The notes beneath the pieces are model-generated. The model made no database searches. It saw only the letters and a program-made list of their open reading frames with translations, and was not told the DNA's origin. Shown here piece by piece: positions 33,398 to 43,224 of a DNA stretch of 64,000 bases; positions within the stretch are counted from its first letter, which is position 1, and each line of letters opens with the position of its first letter. The position numbers and the translations under genes were made by a program. Source of the stretch: CAISDA01 sp050258555 (GTDB taxonomy: Bacteria; Bacteroidota; Ignavibacteria; UBA10030; UBA8401); the NCBI GenBank assembly GCA_050258555.1, contig JBLMZA010000128.1, positions 1 to 64,000 of the forward strand, given 5' to 3'.

Positions 33398-36190
33398 TCA
33401 CCGCTGTTCAGCGGCGCCGATGAGGACCGCGCCGGGGAAGTGCGTGAAGATGTCGGCGATTCTGACGCTCTTTTCGGCCGTGATCGTTTCGCCGGTCACG
33501 GCGTTCTTCCAGAGGCTCACCCCTTCCGGAAGATTGATGCAGGTATCCTTCCAGACGCCGCCCACGGGAAGCGTCTTCTGATCGACAATGCCGGAGACAA
33601 AGCGCGGCGCAACCGTCACACAGCAGAGGCCGTCCATCCTGCGCGTGAAGGCGAGGATGCGGCCCGCATGCACGCCGCCGGCATCAACGCTTTCATAGAC
33701 GCCGCTTTCAAAGAGCTCGGCGTGTTCATTGCGGAGACGCAGGAGCCGCTGCGTAAGAAACATCTTGATCCGTCCGCTCGGCAGATCGCGGCAGAGCCCG
33801 TCGATGAACGCCGGACTGGGGCGCTCGCCCTGAGCGAGGATCTCGCGGAGATACTTCTTTCTCAATTCGAAATCGACCGGGCGCCGGTTGTCGGGATCAA
33901 CCATCGAAAAGTCCCACAGCTCGCATCCGCGGTAAAAATCGGGCACGCCCACGCTCGCGGCCTTCATCAGCACCTGAGAAAGCGAATTGAAGGCGCCGTA
34001 ATACGCGGTCTTCCCGATAAACGGCAGGAAGGCGTCCATGAATCCGTTCCTGTTGGACAGGATGTGGTCGATCAGCGCCGTCACCCCTTCCTCATACTGT
34101 TCATTGGGACCGACCCAGGCCGTAAAGACGGACGCCTCGCGCAGCGCCTTGATCATATAATCCTTCAGCCGCTGTGGATAGTCTTCTTTCTCCTCATCGA
34201 TCACCGGATAGCTGCCGGCGATCGTCTGATAGAGAAAATATTCGTCGTTGGCGTCGGGCACAAGCCTTCCGCGCGATTCGCGCCGCAATGTCAGGATCAG
34301 TCCGTGCAGCGTATCGACCAGCTGTTCCCATTCATCGGAGAGTTCCGAGATCACGTTGAGACGCGCGCGGAAATCCTCGGCCCGCTTCGTATCGTGCGTG
34401 CTCGTGGCGTTGAGCGTATGCGGAAACGAGCGGGCGATGTCCTCCATGTACGTGTCAAACTCCTCTTTCCCGATTCCGAGGCGGCCGGGATTGCTTCCCA
34501 CTTCGTTGAGCGAGAGGAAGCGGTTGTACACATAGAGCGCCGTATCCTCGTATCCTTTGGCCATGATCGGACTCGTGAGCTGCTGGAACTTCATGATGAA
34601 GTTCAACACGCCGGCCTTCTGTTCCTCGCTCATCTGCGCCGCAAAATCGAGCAGGAGCATGTGCCCGATGTAGTTGAACTCGTTGAAGAACCGCGGATAC
34701 TCGTCGTGCGCCCGCTTCAGGGCAATCCCGATGTACTTCCTGTCCTGTTCGGTGATCTCCGTCGCGTTGATGTACGTGCGGTAGACCGGAAAATACGCCA
34801 GCAGCTCTTCGAGCGCCCGCTGGAGGCCGTGCATGGTGAAATCGATGCCGTACCGGTCCTTGCTCGACACGGCTTCGACCAGGAAGGCCAGACGCTCGAC
34901 ATCGCCGGCCATGCGCGATTGGATGATGAACTTCTTTTTCTCGTAGACCGTCCGCTCGAACGAATAATTGAAATGAGCGAAATTGATGTAGAGCCGGTTC
35001 AGATCGCCGGCGCTCTCCCGATCGACGAACAGCGCGTTGAGCTTCGAGGCGAAATCATACCCGGTCGTCCCCTGCACCGGCCAGGACGGCAGGGCTTCGT
35101 CGGCATCGAGGATCTTTTCCACAACGATGTAGGCGTCCTTCGCCCGGTCGCGCAGATGCTTCAGATACGAGGCCGGATCATAGAGTCCGTCCACATGATC
35201 GATGCGGAGCGCATCGATGCGCTCCTCCTTCAGCAGCTTGAAGATGAATGAATGCGTCCGGTTGAACGTGTCCTCGAGCTCCATGCGGAGCGAAATCAGC
35301 TCGTTGATGTTGAAGAAGCGGCGGTAGTTGATCTCTTCGGCGGCCACCTTCCAGTAGGCCAGCCGGTAATACTGGTCGGCCAGGAGCTTTTCAAGCATCG
35401 TGAAGCTTTCGGGCTTGTTTCTGTCGCCGTTATAAACCTTGAGCGTCTCGTCGATTGACATCTTGATCTCGGCATTCGACGTGTAGAGATCGTGCAGCAG
35501 GCCCTTGGCGAACTTGATCTGCGAGTAGCGCTCGTCCATGTCCTCGGAGAACGAGAGCGACTTCAGGATGTAGAGCAGTCCCGAATACTTCACGACATCC
35601 GGATCGTTCTTGCCGAGCTTGTTGCGCAGCTTCACGAAGTTGAACGAGAGGATATCGGGGTACGAGTCGATCTTGATCGGGAAGCGCTTCTCGAAATAAT
35701 TCACGCTGAAGCCCTCGGCATCGTACTTGAGCACGATCTCCCCGTCCTCGAGCACCTCCTTGAAGAACTTTCCGAGGAACGGCACGAGCACGCCCTGCCT
35801 GGCGCTGGCGTGCGGATGGTTCCACTCGATATCGAAGAAGGAATAGAAGCGGCTGTTCGGACCGTTTTCAAACAGATCGATGAGAAACAGGTTCTCGCCG
35901 TTGTACGCCATGTGGTTGGGCACGATATCCTGCAGCCATCCCAGGCCGGCTTTTTTGCATTCATCCGTCAGGAGCGCGAATTCCTCCTCCGTGCCGAGCT
36001 CCGGATTGAGCAGCGTCGGATTGAGCACGTCGTATCCGTGCATCGATCCCTTCATCGCCTTGAAGATGGGAGAGGCATAGACGGTCGTGATGCCGAGGCC
36101 GCGGAGATATTCGACGATCTCGCGCGCCTGGGCGAACGTGAAGTCCTTGTTGAACTGGAGGCGGTATGTCGAACGAGGTATGATCATCAT
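33398..36190 (-). CDS. treY: Malto-oligosyltrehalose synthase
   Basis: A 930-residue GH13 enzyme that turns the reducing-end glucose of maltodextrins into a trehalose unit by intramolecular transglycosylation. The N-terminus IPRSTYRLQFNKDFTFAQA and GITTVYASPIFKAMKGSMHGYDV are TreY signatures. Other signature parts are LGWLQDIVPNHMAYN, DALRIDHVDGLYDP (nucleophile Asp), IVVEKILDADEALP (acid/base Glu) and LNATSTHDTKRAEDFRARL. It overlaps the GH57 gene stop by four bases. It works with TreZ, encoded at 45340, to release trehalose from glycogen-derived chains. It is the last gene of the treS-GH57-treY run. Confidence 0.96.
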   Translation of the reverse strand: MMIIPRSTYRLQFNKDFTFAQAREIVEYLRGLGITTVYASPIFKAMKGSMHGYDVLNPTLLNPELGTEEEFALLTDECKKAGLGWLQDIVPNHMAYNGENLFLIDLFENGPNSRFYSFFDIEWNHPHASARQGVLVPFLGKFFKEVLEDGEIVLKYDAEGFSVNYFEKRFPIKIDSYPDILSFNFVKLRNKLGKNDPDVVKYSGLLYILKSLSFSEDMDERYSQIKFAKGLLHDLYTSNAEIKMSIDETLKVYNGDRNKPESFTMLEKLLADQYYRLAYWKVAAEEINYRRFFNINELISLRMELEDTFNRTHSFIFKLLKEERIDALRIDHVDGLYDPASYLKHLRDRAKDAYIVVEKILDADEALPSWPVQGTTGYDFASKLNALFVDRESAGDLNRLYINFAHFNYSFERTVYEKKKFIIQSRMAGDVERLAFLVEAVSSKDRYGIDFTMHGLQRALEELLAYFPVYRTYINATEITEQDRKYIGIALKRAHDEYPRFFNEFNYIGHMLLLDFAAQMSEEQKAGVLNFIMKFQQLTSPIMAKGYEDTALYVYNRFLSLNEVGSNPGRLGIGKEEFDTYMEDIARSFPHTLNATSTHDTKRAEDFRARLNVISELSDEWEQLVDTLHGLILTLRRESRGRLVPDANDEYFLYQTIAGSYPVIDEEKEDYPQRLKDYMIKALREASVFTAWVGPNEQYEEGVTALIDHILSNRNGFMDAFLPFIGKTAYYGAFNSLSQVLMKAASVGVPDFYRGCELWDFSMVDPDNRRPVDFELRKKYLREILAQGERPSPAFIDGLCRDLPSGRIKMFLTQRLLRLRNEHAELFESGVYESVDAGGVHAGRILAFTRRMDGLCCVTVAPRFVSGIVDQKTLPVGGVWKDTCINLPEGVSLWKNAVTGETITAEKSVRIADIFTHFPGAVLIGAAEQR

Positions 36191-38616
36191 TCAAGCCTTA
36201 TCTGCAGATCGTCTGCAAGCTTATAAAACGCACCGACCCACTCTTGCACGGCGGTGTCATTTTCAGCTTTCTCCTTCATGACCGGGAACTGCTTGTGCCA
36301 CATGTAAAAGAGCATGTTCTGCGCCTTCCACAGATTCACGTCGATACCGAGCGTTTTCAGCGTTTCGATGGTTGTCTGGAGCTCCTTCATCACCGCTTCA
36401 TTCATCGGCATCATCATCAGTGTTTCCATGAGGCGGTTGATCCGTTTTTCGGCGGCATAACTGAGCCCCTCTTTGTCGAGCGGGACATTCCACTTTTTCG
36501 TCTCTTCATCCATGTTCCGGAATTTGTCCGGATCGATCGCCTCTTCGCTCTCGAGCATCTGCTTGAGGTCCTGATTGACGGTGTATTGCACCGCCATGGT
36601 ATAGGCCGTCGGCAGGGGCATCATCGACTCGCGCATCGCCTGCATGATCGGATAATTGATCTGATAGACCTGCCGGAACGAGGTCTCGATGTCCTTGAGC
36701 GCGGATTCGGTGATCTTCAGGAAGACTTTGCGCGTCTCGTCCTTGAACAGATGCCAGATCGTGTAGCTGTGGTTGCCGAACTGTGCATCGAGACCGGTCA
36801 TGACTTCGGCGACATTCAGCTTGGCGAAGGCGTCTTTCATCTGCGTCTTCATCTCCTCGAACCTCGCGTCGCCTTCATAGCTCCGCACGCCTCCGATCAC
36901 GTTGTGATCGCCCATGTGGATGAATCCGAAGCTGATCGCGCTCTCATCCTGTATGATCCTCGATTTCAGCAGTGCCTTGCCCACGACCATCTTCCACTTG
37001 CCGGCCTCCAGCTTCTCGACCGATTCCTCCGTCGCCTCATACGAATACATGATATGGCGGTCTTCGGTCCCATCGAAGAGCGCGGAGATCGCGTAATGCG
37101 CGGCCACGCGGTAGAAATCGATCACCGACGGCTTCACATACAGTTCGTAGGCGCGCGCCGCGGTGCCGAGTTCCGGAATGTTGCTCGGGATTTCCTTCAG
37201 GCGCTTCACGAACTCCGGCTCGAGGTCGATGCCGAGCGCCTCTTTCGCCAGCTGGATCACGCGTGCGGCATACAGGATTACCTGGACGGTCTCGATGCCC
37301 GAGACTTCGTCGAAAAACCAGCCGCAGCTCGTGTACATCAGGAGCGCATGCCGCTCGATCTCAAGCAGCGTCAGCAGCTTCGACCGGTCGGCCGGCGAAA
37401 GCTCACCCTTCATGTTTCGCGAAAGGAAGGCGTCGACATTCTCCTGGCTCCTGTCGAGAATGACGCTGATGTAATCGTTGCGGAGCGCCCATGGATCGGC
37501 CCCATATTTTTTCGCCGCCTTTTCATACATGGGAATGACAGTGTCCCTCAGCCAGTCGAGCGCGGCGCGAAGCGGCGCCCTCCACTGCTGGTTCCACCCC
37601 TGTCGGCCCGAGTTGCACCCGCAGTCGCTTCTCCAGCGCTCGACGCCGTGTGCGCAGCTCCACGAGGTATCTTCGTTGATCTCCACCTGAGTGGTCGGCG
37701 GGAATTTCTCGAGGTATTCACCGTAGATTGTCACATCGGCCAGATTGCCGGCTTCGATCGTATGCAGACAGTAGGCCAGGGCCATGTCGCCGTAGCGGGC
37801 ATGATGCCCGTATGTCTCGCCGTCGGTGGCGATATGCACCAATTGCGGCGAATCATCCCCTTCGCGGAACGAGGCCATGAGCCGGTTCACGAAGTTGTCG
37901 CCGCTTTTGAGCATGTCGCCGAACGACAGGTCATGGGAGACGGGGCCGTCGTAGAAAAAGAGCACGATCTCCTTTCCCGACGGCAGCACGCACAGATACG
38001 GCATCTTCGGATCGATGCTGGCATCGGGTGTGTCGGTCCAGGCATCATCCGGATCTTCGATCTTTTTGACGCGCCGGGCCTGATGCGGCGCAAGGATCGT
38101 GTAGCGGATGCCCTGCTCGGCAAGCATCTCGAGCGTCTCATTGTCGACTGCGGTCTCGGCAAGCCACATCGCCTCGGGCTCCCGCTTGAAGCGGTGCACG
38201 AAGTCGGCCTTGCCCCAGATCACCTGCGTGCGTTTGTCGTTCGTATTGGCAAGGGGCATGATGATGTGGTTGTACACCTGCGCGATGGCCGAACCGTGGC
38301 CGCTGAAATACTTCATGCTTTCCTTGTCGGCTTCAAGGACCGCCGCATACACATCGGGCGAGAATGTCTGCATCCACGACAGAAGCGTCGGGCCGAAGTT
38401 GAAGCTCATGTGCGCGTAATTGTTGACGATGTCGGTGATCTTCCGGTCCTCGGCCATGATGCGCGATGCGGTGTTCGGAGCATACGACTCGGCTGTGATG
38501 CGCTCGTTCCAGTCACGGTACGGATAGGCGGAATCCTGCACCTCGATCTTCTCAAGCCAGGGATTCTCCCTCGGCGGCTGATAGAAGTGCCCGTGTATGC
38601 AGATATATTTGTTCAT
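36187..38616 (-). CDS. GH57 family glycoside hydrolase with DUF3536 domain
   Basis: An 809-residue cytoplasmic protein. The N-terminal half is a GH57 (alpha-amylase/branching-enzyme type) barrel: YICIHGHFYQPPRENPWL at the start, NFGPTLLSWM near residue 75, and HIATDGETYGHHARYGDMAL near 270, where a catalytic Glu is expected. The C-terminal half is DUF3536. The family is assumed to act on alpha-glucans, but its exact reaction is not established. The start is ATG 38616 after AGGAGA, at the family N-terminus. It lies between treS and treY, so an alpha-glucan or maltodextrin role is likely. Confidence 0.88.
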   Translation of the reverse strand: MNKYICIHGHFYQPPRENPWLEKIEVQDSAYPYRDWNERITAESYAPNTASRIMAEDRKITDIVNNYAHMSFNFGPTLLSWMQTFSPDVYAAVLEADKESMKYFSGHGSAIAQVYNHIIMPLANTNDKRTQVIWGKADFVHRFKREPEAMWLAETAVDNETLEMLAEQGIRYTILAPHQARRVKKIEDPDDAWTDTPDASIDPKMPYLCVLPSGKEIVLFFYDGPVSHDLSFGDMLKSGDNFVNRLMASFREGDDSPQLVHIATDGETYGHHARYGDMALAYCLHTIEAGNLADVTIYGEYLEKFPPTTQVEINEDTSWSCAHGVERWRSDCGCNSGRQGWNQQWRAPLRAALDWLRDTVIPMYEKAAKKYGADPWALRNDYISVILDRSQENVDAFLSRNMKGELSPADRSKLLTLLEIERHALLMYTSCGWFFDEVSGIETVQVILYAARVIQLAKEALGIDLEPEFVKRLKEIPSNIPELGTAARAYELYVKPSVIDFYRVAAHYAISALFDGTEDRHIMYSYEATEESVEKLEAGKWKMVVGKALLKSRIIQDESAISFGFIHMGDHNVIGGVRSYEGDARFEEMKTQMKDAFAKLNVAEVMTGLDAQFGNHSYTIWHLFKDETRKVFLKITESALKDIETSFRQVYQINYPIMQAMRESMMPLPTAYTMAVQYTVNQDLKQMLESEEAIDPDKFRNMDEETKKWNVPLDKEGLSYAAEKRINRLMETLMMMPMNEAVMKELQTTIETLKTLGIDVNLWKAQNMLFYMWHKQFPVMKEKAENDTAVQEWVGAFYKLADDLQIRLE

Positions 38617-38669
38617 GGTCTCCTGTCTTTCTGTCGGTAAAGGGACGCGGGCTCCTCCGCCCTGGCGCT

Positions 38670-41600
38670 TCATGCGTGTGCATCATGCGTCTGTTCCTGC
38701 ATCACTTCCTCCGCCTCCGGCGTGATCTGCCCCACCAGGAAAGCCAGTGCATTGAGCGGCGTCGAGAGCTTCTGGGGACGCTTGCGGATGAAGTAATTCA
38801 TTTCTTTCAGGAGCTTTTCCAGCAGATAAAACTTCAGCAGATATCCGATATCGTCGCGCGAGGCGGGAATCAGATTGTAGGGCTTCACGGTCTCATAGTA
38901 TTCGCGCACGAAGATCGTGCTCACCCACAGCCACCATTGCTTCGCATAGGGCTCGAGATAGGCGATCTCTTCCGGACGCGTCGTCTTGTACTGATGGAAG
39001 CCGGTGTAGACCGCATAGTAGAACGACCAGACCATGCTGGCCACGTCGATCAGGGGCGATGCCTTCAGCTTGCGCTCGGCCAGCGACTGGTCCCAGGATC
39101 CTTCGAAATTGATGATCACGAAATCCTTGCCCGTGTAGTTCATCTGCGCGAGATGGTAATTGCCATGCACGCGGATCTTCATGGCGTCGATCCTGCGCTC
39201 GAGCAGCGTGTGCACGAAGGCGAGCATGTCATTCTCGCCGGCGATGACCGTCTTCAGCGCCGCTTCATTGCCGTTTTCAAAGAGCGCGGCATTGCGGCGC
39301 ATCTCGCGCAGCGTCGTCTTGATGAGATTCCGTCCCGACTGATAGAGCGAACGCTGATAGAGATTCGAAAAATGCTCGGGGGTGAACGCCGGATCGTACA
39401 GCATCGCGCTCATGGCCGCATGGAGCTCGCCCGTCCGTTTACCGAGCAATCGGATGGTCTCCGCATAGATGATCTTGGTCAGCTCTGTGGTCTCCACGTC
39501 GATGTCGTGCGTCTCCTGGGGACTGAAGATCGTGCGTCCCGGGATGTAGGCCACTTCCTCGGCTTCGTTTTTCGTGATCACATTGTCGAAATAATTCTTG
39601 ATCGAATCGAGCACCAGCGTCCAGGCATCGCCCTGATTGGCTACATAGTCCTTGAGCAGGCAGAGCGAGACCGGCTCCGTGCCCGGATGACGATAGTTGG
39701 CTTCGCCGACATAGGGCGGGATGTTCGTGTATGTGCCGCGCTGCCCGAGCGTCTTCAGCATTTCGATGCCGGGATTGACGCCCTCCTCGAGCCGCCGATA
39801 GAGCTTCACGGCGATCGCTCCTCCGTAGATGAGCTGGCTCAGGTTGTCATCGGTCGACAGCAGCGTGCTTGCCACCGTCGAGGCATCGGCGCCGGCAAGA
39901 TCCCGCACGCGCTTATCGACCATGCAGACGACCTCGCCGCTGCGCGTCTTCACATGCACCGAATGCGTCAGCGCGGCAAAGAGCACGCGCCGGAAATGCT
40001 CGTCATACACCCCGTCGTAGAGCAGGTATTCCTCATCGCGCACGAAGACGCGCGCGATGACCGTCTTCGGATATTCCTTGTGCACCCGCTCGGCCTTCTC
40101 GCCCGTGGCTGCCGCCAGAGGCAGAAGATAGTACTCATGCGCCTTGTAGAAATTATGGATGCGGAGCACGAGCATGACCTCCTCCGACGTTCCGTCGGTC
40201 AGCGGGATCACATCCGAGATCGTCACTTCCTGAAACTCGTTCTCCTTGCCCTCCATCCATTCGAGCTGCTTGATGTAGCCGGGAAGCACATTCTCCTCGA
40301 ACAGTTCCTGGTCCACGCCTTTGAAGACGTCCTTCCATGCGTGCGGCACGCGCAGCTCGGGAATCGGACGCTCGGCGGCCTCGTCGGTCATCACCTCGCG
40401 CTTCTCTTTCGACATGATGAACCAGTAATAATCATACCCGTTCATTGTGAGCATGTAGGAGCCGCTTTTGACGACGGGGAACTTGTTCCGGCTGAAGGCT
40501 TCGATCGGCGTATAGCCGACGTACTTCTCAAGGTCGATTTCCACGACCTGCGAATAGCGCGAAAGGTTCGCCACGACGAGAATCGCATCGCCCTCGTAGC
40601 AGCGGATGAAGGCGAGCACCTTCGTATTGGCCGCGGTGAGGAATTCGATCGAACCGCGGCTGAACTCCTTGTGGCTCTTGCGGAGCGCCACCGCGCGCTT
40701 CATCCACCACAGAAGCGACGAGGGATTGCGCGTCTGCACGTCGGTGTTGACCGCCTCGTAGTGGTATTCCGGATCGATGATGACGGGAAGATAGAGCTTC
40801 TGCGGATTGGCTTCCGAAAATCCCGCGTTGCGGTCCGAGCTCCACTGCATGGGCGTGCGCACGCCGTTGCGGTCGCCGAGATAGTAGTTGTCCCCCATGC
40901 CGATCTCGTCGCCGTAGTAAATGATCGGCGTGCCGGGAAAGGAAAAGAGCAGGATGTTCAGCAGTTCGATCTTCCGCCGGTTGTTCTCCACAAGCGGCGC
41001 GAGCCTCCGGCGTATGCCGAGGTTGATGCGCGCGCGCTTGTCCTTGGCGTAATAGCGGTACATGTAGTCGCGCTCTTCATCGGTCACCATCTCGAGCGTC
41101 AGTTCGTCGTGGTTGCGCAGAAAGATCGCCCACTGGCAGTTCTCCGGAATCTGCGGCGTCTGCTCGATGATGTCGGTGATCGGAAACCGGTCCTCCATCT
41201 GTATGGACATGTAGATGCGCGGCATGAGCGGGAAATGGAACGCCATATGGCATTCGTCTCCGTCGCCGAAATACGCCACCGCATCCTCCGGCCACTGGTT
41301 GGCTTCCGCCAGGAGCATCTTGTTCGGGAATGACGAGTGAACATGCTCGTTGAGCGTTTTCAGAAACGCATGCGTCTCCGGAAGGTTCTCGCAGTTGGTG
41401 CCTTCGCGCTCATAGAGATACGGAACCGCATCGAGCCTCAGGCCGTCGACCCCGAGGTTGAACCAGTAGTCGACCACGTCGAAGCATTCCTTGTGCACCT
41501 CGGGATTGTCGAAGTTCAGATCGGGCTGATGCGAATAAAAGCGGTGCCAGTAATACGCCTTGGCGATCGGATCGTACGTCCAGTTCGAGATCTCGTAGTC

Positions 41601-42056
41601 GCGGAAGATGATGCGCGCCTCCCGGTACTTGTCAGCGGTGTCGCTCCAGACGTAGAAGTCGCGCTCGATCGAGCCCGGAGGCGCAAAGCGCGCGCGCTTG
41701 AAAAACGCATGCTGATCGGATGTGTGATTGAGCACAAGCTCGGTGATGACTTTCAGGTTCCGCCTGTGCGCTTCATAAATGAATTCCTTGAAATCGTCCA
41801 TCATTCCGTAATCGGAATGAATGCCGTAATAATCGGCGATGTCGTACCCGTCATCCTTGAGCGGCGATGGATAAAACGGCAGTATCCAGATTGCCGTCAC
41901 ACCGAGGTTTTCAAGATAGTCGAGCTTTTCAATGAGTCCTCTGAAATCTCCGATGCCGTCGTTGTTGCTGTCCTTGAACGCTTTGATGTGAACCTGATAG
42001 ATGACGGCGTCTTTGTACCACAATGGATCCGGTGTTTTCGCTGTTGAATCGGCCAT
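38670..42056 (-). CDS. treS: Trehalose synthase fused to a maltokinase-like domain (active-site Asp lost)
   Basis: A 1128-residue protein. Residues about 10-560 are TreS (GH13), interconverting maltose and trehalose: WYKDAVIYQVHIKAF, nucleophile in DGLRLDAVPYLYEREG, acid/base in LLAEANQWPEDA, and FLRNHDELTLEM. Residues about 600-1110 are a maltokinase (Pep2/Mak) domain, which normally phosphorylates maltose for GlgE. Its catalytic motif HGDxHxGQ reads HGNYHLAQ (Asn966) and the metal motif DFEGEP reads NFEGSW (Asn983). Both Asp-to-Asn changes were checked in the bases. The kinase part may be inactive or regulatory. The start ATG 42056 follows GGAGGAG. The run continues to GH57 and treY. Confidence 0.92.
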   Translation of the reverse strand: MADSTAKTPDPLWYKDAVIYQVHIKAFKDSNNDGIGDFRGLIEKLDYLENLGVTAIWILPFYPSPLKDDGYDIADYYGIHSDYGMMDDFKEFIYEAHRRNLKVITELVLNHTSDQHAFFKRARFAPPGSIERDFYVWSDTADKYREARIIFRDYEISNWTYDPIAKAYYWHRFYSHQPDLNFDNPEVHKECFDVVDYWFNLGVDGLRLDAVPYLYEREGTNCENLPETHAFLKTLNEHVHSSFPNKMLLAEANQWPEDAVAYFGDGDECHMAFHFPLMPRIYMSIQMEDRFPITDIIEQTPQIPENCQWAIFLRNHDELTLEMVTDEERDYMYRYYAKDKRARINLGIRRRLAPLVENNRRKIELLNILLFSFPGTPIIYYGDEIGMGDNYYLGDRNGVRTPMQWSSDRNAGFSEANPQKLYLPVIIDPEYHYEAVNTDVQTRNPSSLLWWMKRAVALRKSHKEFSRGSIEFLTAANTKVLAFIRCYEGDAILVVANLSRYSQVVEIDLEKYVGYTPIEAFSRNKFPVVKSGSYMLTMNGYDYYWFIMSKEKREVMTDEAAERPIPELRVPHAWKDVFKGVDQELFEENVLPGYIKQLEWMEGKENEFQEVTISDVIPLTDGTSEEVMLVLRIHNFYKAHEYYLLPLAAATGEKAERVHKEYPKTVIARVFVRDEEYLLYDGVYDEHFRRVLFAALTHSVHVKTRSGEVVCMVDKRVRDLAGADASTVASTLLSTDDNLSQLIYGGAIAVKLYRRLEEGVNPGIEMLKTLGQRGTYTNIPPYVGEANYRHPGTEPVSLCLLKDYVANQGDAWTLVLDSIKNYFDNVITKNEAEEVAYIPGRTIFSPQETHDIDVETTELTKIIYAETIRLLGKRTGELHAAMSAMLYDPAFTPEHFSNLYQRSLYQSGRNLIKTTLREMRRNAALFENGNEAALKTVIAGENDMLAFVHTLLERRIDAMKIRVHGNYHLAQMNYTGKDFVIINFEGSWDQSLAERKLKASPLIDVASMVWSFYYAVYTGFHQYKTTRPEEIAYLEPYAKQWWLWVSTIFVREYYETVKPYNLIPASRDDIGYLLKFYLLEKLLKEMNYFIRKRPQKLSTPLNALAFLVGQITPEAEEVMQEQTHDAHA

Positions 42057-42091
42057 GCCTCTCTCCTCCACACTTCAAAAGTAAGAACCTC

Positions 42092-42967
42092 TCACGCATT
42101 CACCACTTCGCCGCCGTTCGGATGAATCACCTGGCTTGTCATATACGATGCGTCGTCGCTTGCCAGAAAGACGAATGCGGGCGCGACTTCGCTCGGCTGG
42201 CCCGGACGGCCAAGCGGCGTGTCCTTGCCGAAATTCTCCACCTTTTCTTCGGAGAACGTCGACGGGATGAGCGGCGTCCAGATCGGACCCGGCGCCACGG
42301 CGTTCACACGGATGCCCTTCGGCGCAAGATTCTTGCCGAGAGATCGGGTAAAGGCGGTGATCGCTCCCTTCGACGACGAGTAGTCGAGCAGCTCCTGGCT
42401 GCCTCGGTAGGCGGTAACACTCGTGGAGTTCACGATCGCGTCGCCTTCGTGCATGTGGCCGACGCACTCCTGGACGAGATAGAACATGGAAAAAATATTC
42501 GTGCGGAACGTCCGCTCCATGACCTCCATGTCCATCTCCTCGATCGACTTCTCGGGATGCTGCTCGGCGGCGTTGTTGATCAGGATGTTGATCTTGCCGA
42601 AGCGTTCGATGGTCCTCCGCACAATGCGCGCGCAGAATTCCCTCTCGCCGATATCGCCGGCCAGAAGCAGACACTCGCGGCCTTCCTTCTTGACCATGTC
42701 GCGCGTTTCTTCGGCATCCCGGTGGTTCTCGTGATAGACGATCGCGACATCGGCGCCTTCGCGCGCGAAATGCACCGCGATCGACCGTCCGATGCCCGAA
42801 TCGCCGCCGGTGATGATGGCCACCTTGTGCATCAGCTTTCCGCTGCCCTTGTATCCATGCCGGATCACCTCGGGCTCCGGATGCATCCGGTGCTGCTCGC
42901 CGTGCGATTCTTTCTGCTGCCGCTGCGGCGGCACATGCGCGGGTTTCCTTGTTGACGTCGTTGCCAT
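42092..42967 (-). CDS. Stress-type short-chain dehydrogenase/reductase (GSP39/YhdF-like)
   Basis: A 291-residue NAD(P)-dependent oxidoreductase. Residues about 45-290 are a classical SDR: TGGDSGIGRSIA cofactor motif, NNAAE, Ser in STSVTAYRG, and catalytic YSSSKGA (Tyr-x-x-x-Lys). The roughly 40-residue N-terminal extension rich in Pro, Gln and Lys, and KVAIITGGDSGIG, are typical of the general stress protein 39 group. The substrate is unknown. Several Met codons are possible (43009, 42976, 42967); 42967 is best placed behind AAAGGAGC. It is 35 bases upstream of treS. Confidence 0.88.
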   Translation of the reverse strand: MATTSTRKPAHVPPQRQQKESHGEQHRMHPEPEVIRHGYKGSGKLMHKVAIITGGDSGIGRSIAVHFAREGADVAIVYHENHRDAEETRDMVKKEGRECLLLAGDIGEREFCARIVRRTIERFGKINILINNAAEQHPEKSIEEMDMEVMERTFRTNIFSMFYLVQECVGHMHEGDAIVNSTSVTAYRGSQELLDYSSSKGAITAFTRSLGKNLAPKGIRVNAVAPGPIWTPLIPSTFSEEKVENFGKDTPLGRPGQPSEVAPAFVFLASDDASYMTSQVIHPNGGEVVNA

Positions 42968-43195
42968 GCTCTTCATGCTCCTTTCCGACGGCTCCGCCCT
43001 TTCGGCCACATGCGCATACAGTGCTTCAATGCGGCGTACGAAACGGCGCCTTCATGAACGCTCAGAATATCATGAACATAAAACCGGAGTCTTGCCTGCG
43101 ACGATACGATGAATCAGGACCCTGCGAACTTCTCTTCCCGTACTGCGATGAAAAAAATGTGGAATGCGGTGTTGTGTGCGATTTTATCTGTGTGC

Positions 43196-43224
43196 TATGT
43201 AGCGACTATTATTTACAAAGTCAA
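43196..43224 (-). promoter_or_regulatory. Candidate promoter of the SDR-treS-GH57-treY run
   Basis: Minus strand: TTGACT (complement of 43219-43224), a 17-base spacer, TACATA (complement of 43196-43201). It overlaps the stop of the debranching-enzyme gene. The leader to the SDR start would be about 220 bases, which is long. Apart from this box I see only a GATGAAAAAAATG stretch near 43147, vaguely like the four-copy motif, in the 253-base gap. Confidence 0.35.

Noticed and set aside
32927..41333. Very long plus-strand open frames (774, 798 and 885 residues) opposite treY, the GH57 gene and treS
   Set aside because: They mirror well-conserved minus-strand enzymes, have Arg/His-rich composition without domain motifs, and arise from G+C-rich codon bias.
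43147..43165. GATGAAAAAAATG near the SDR gene as a fifth copy of the conserved motif
   Set aside because: Only the short A-rich core matches; the flanking GGAT and GGGCGATT parts are missing.
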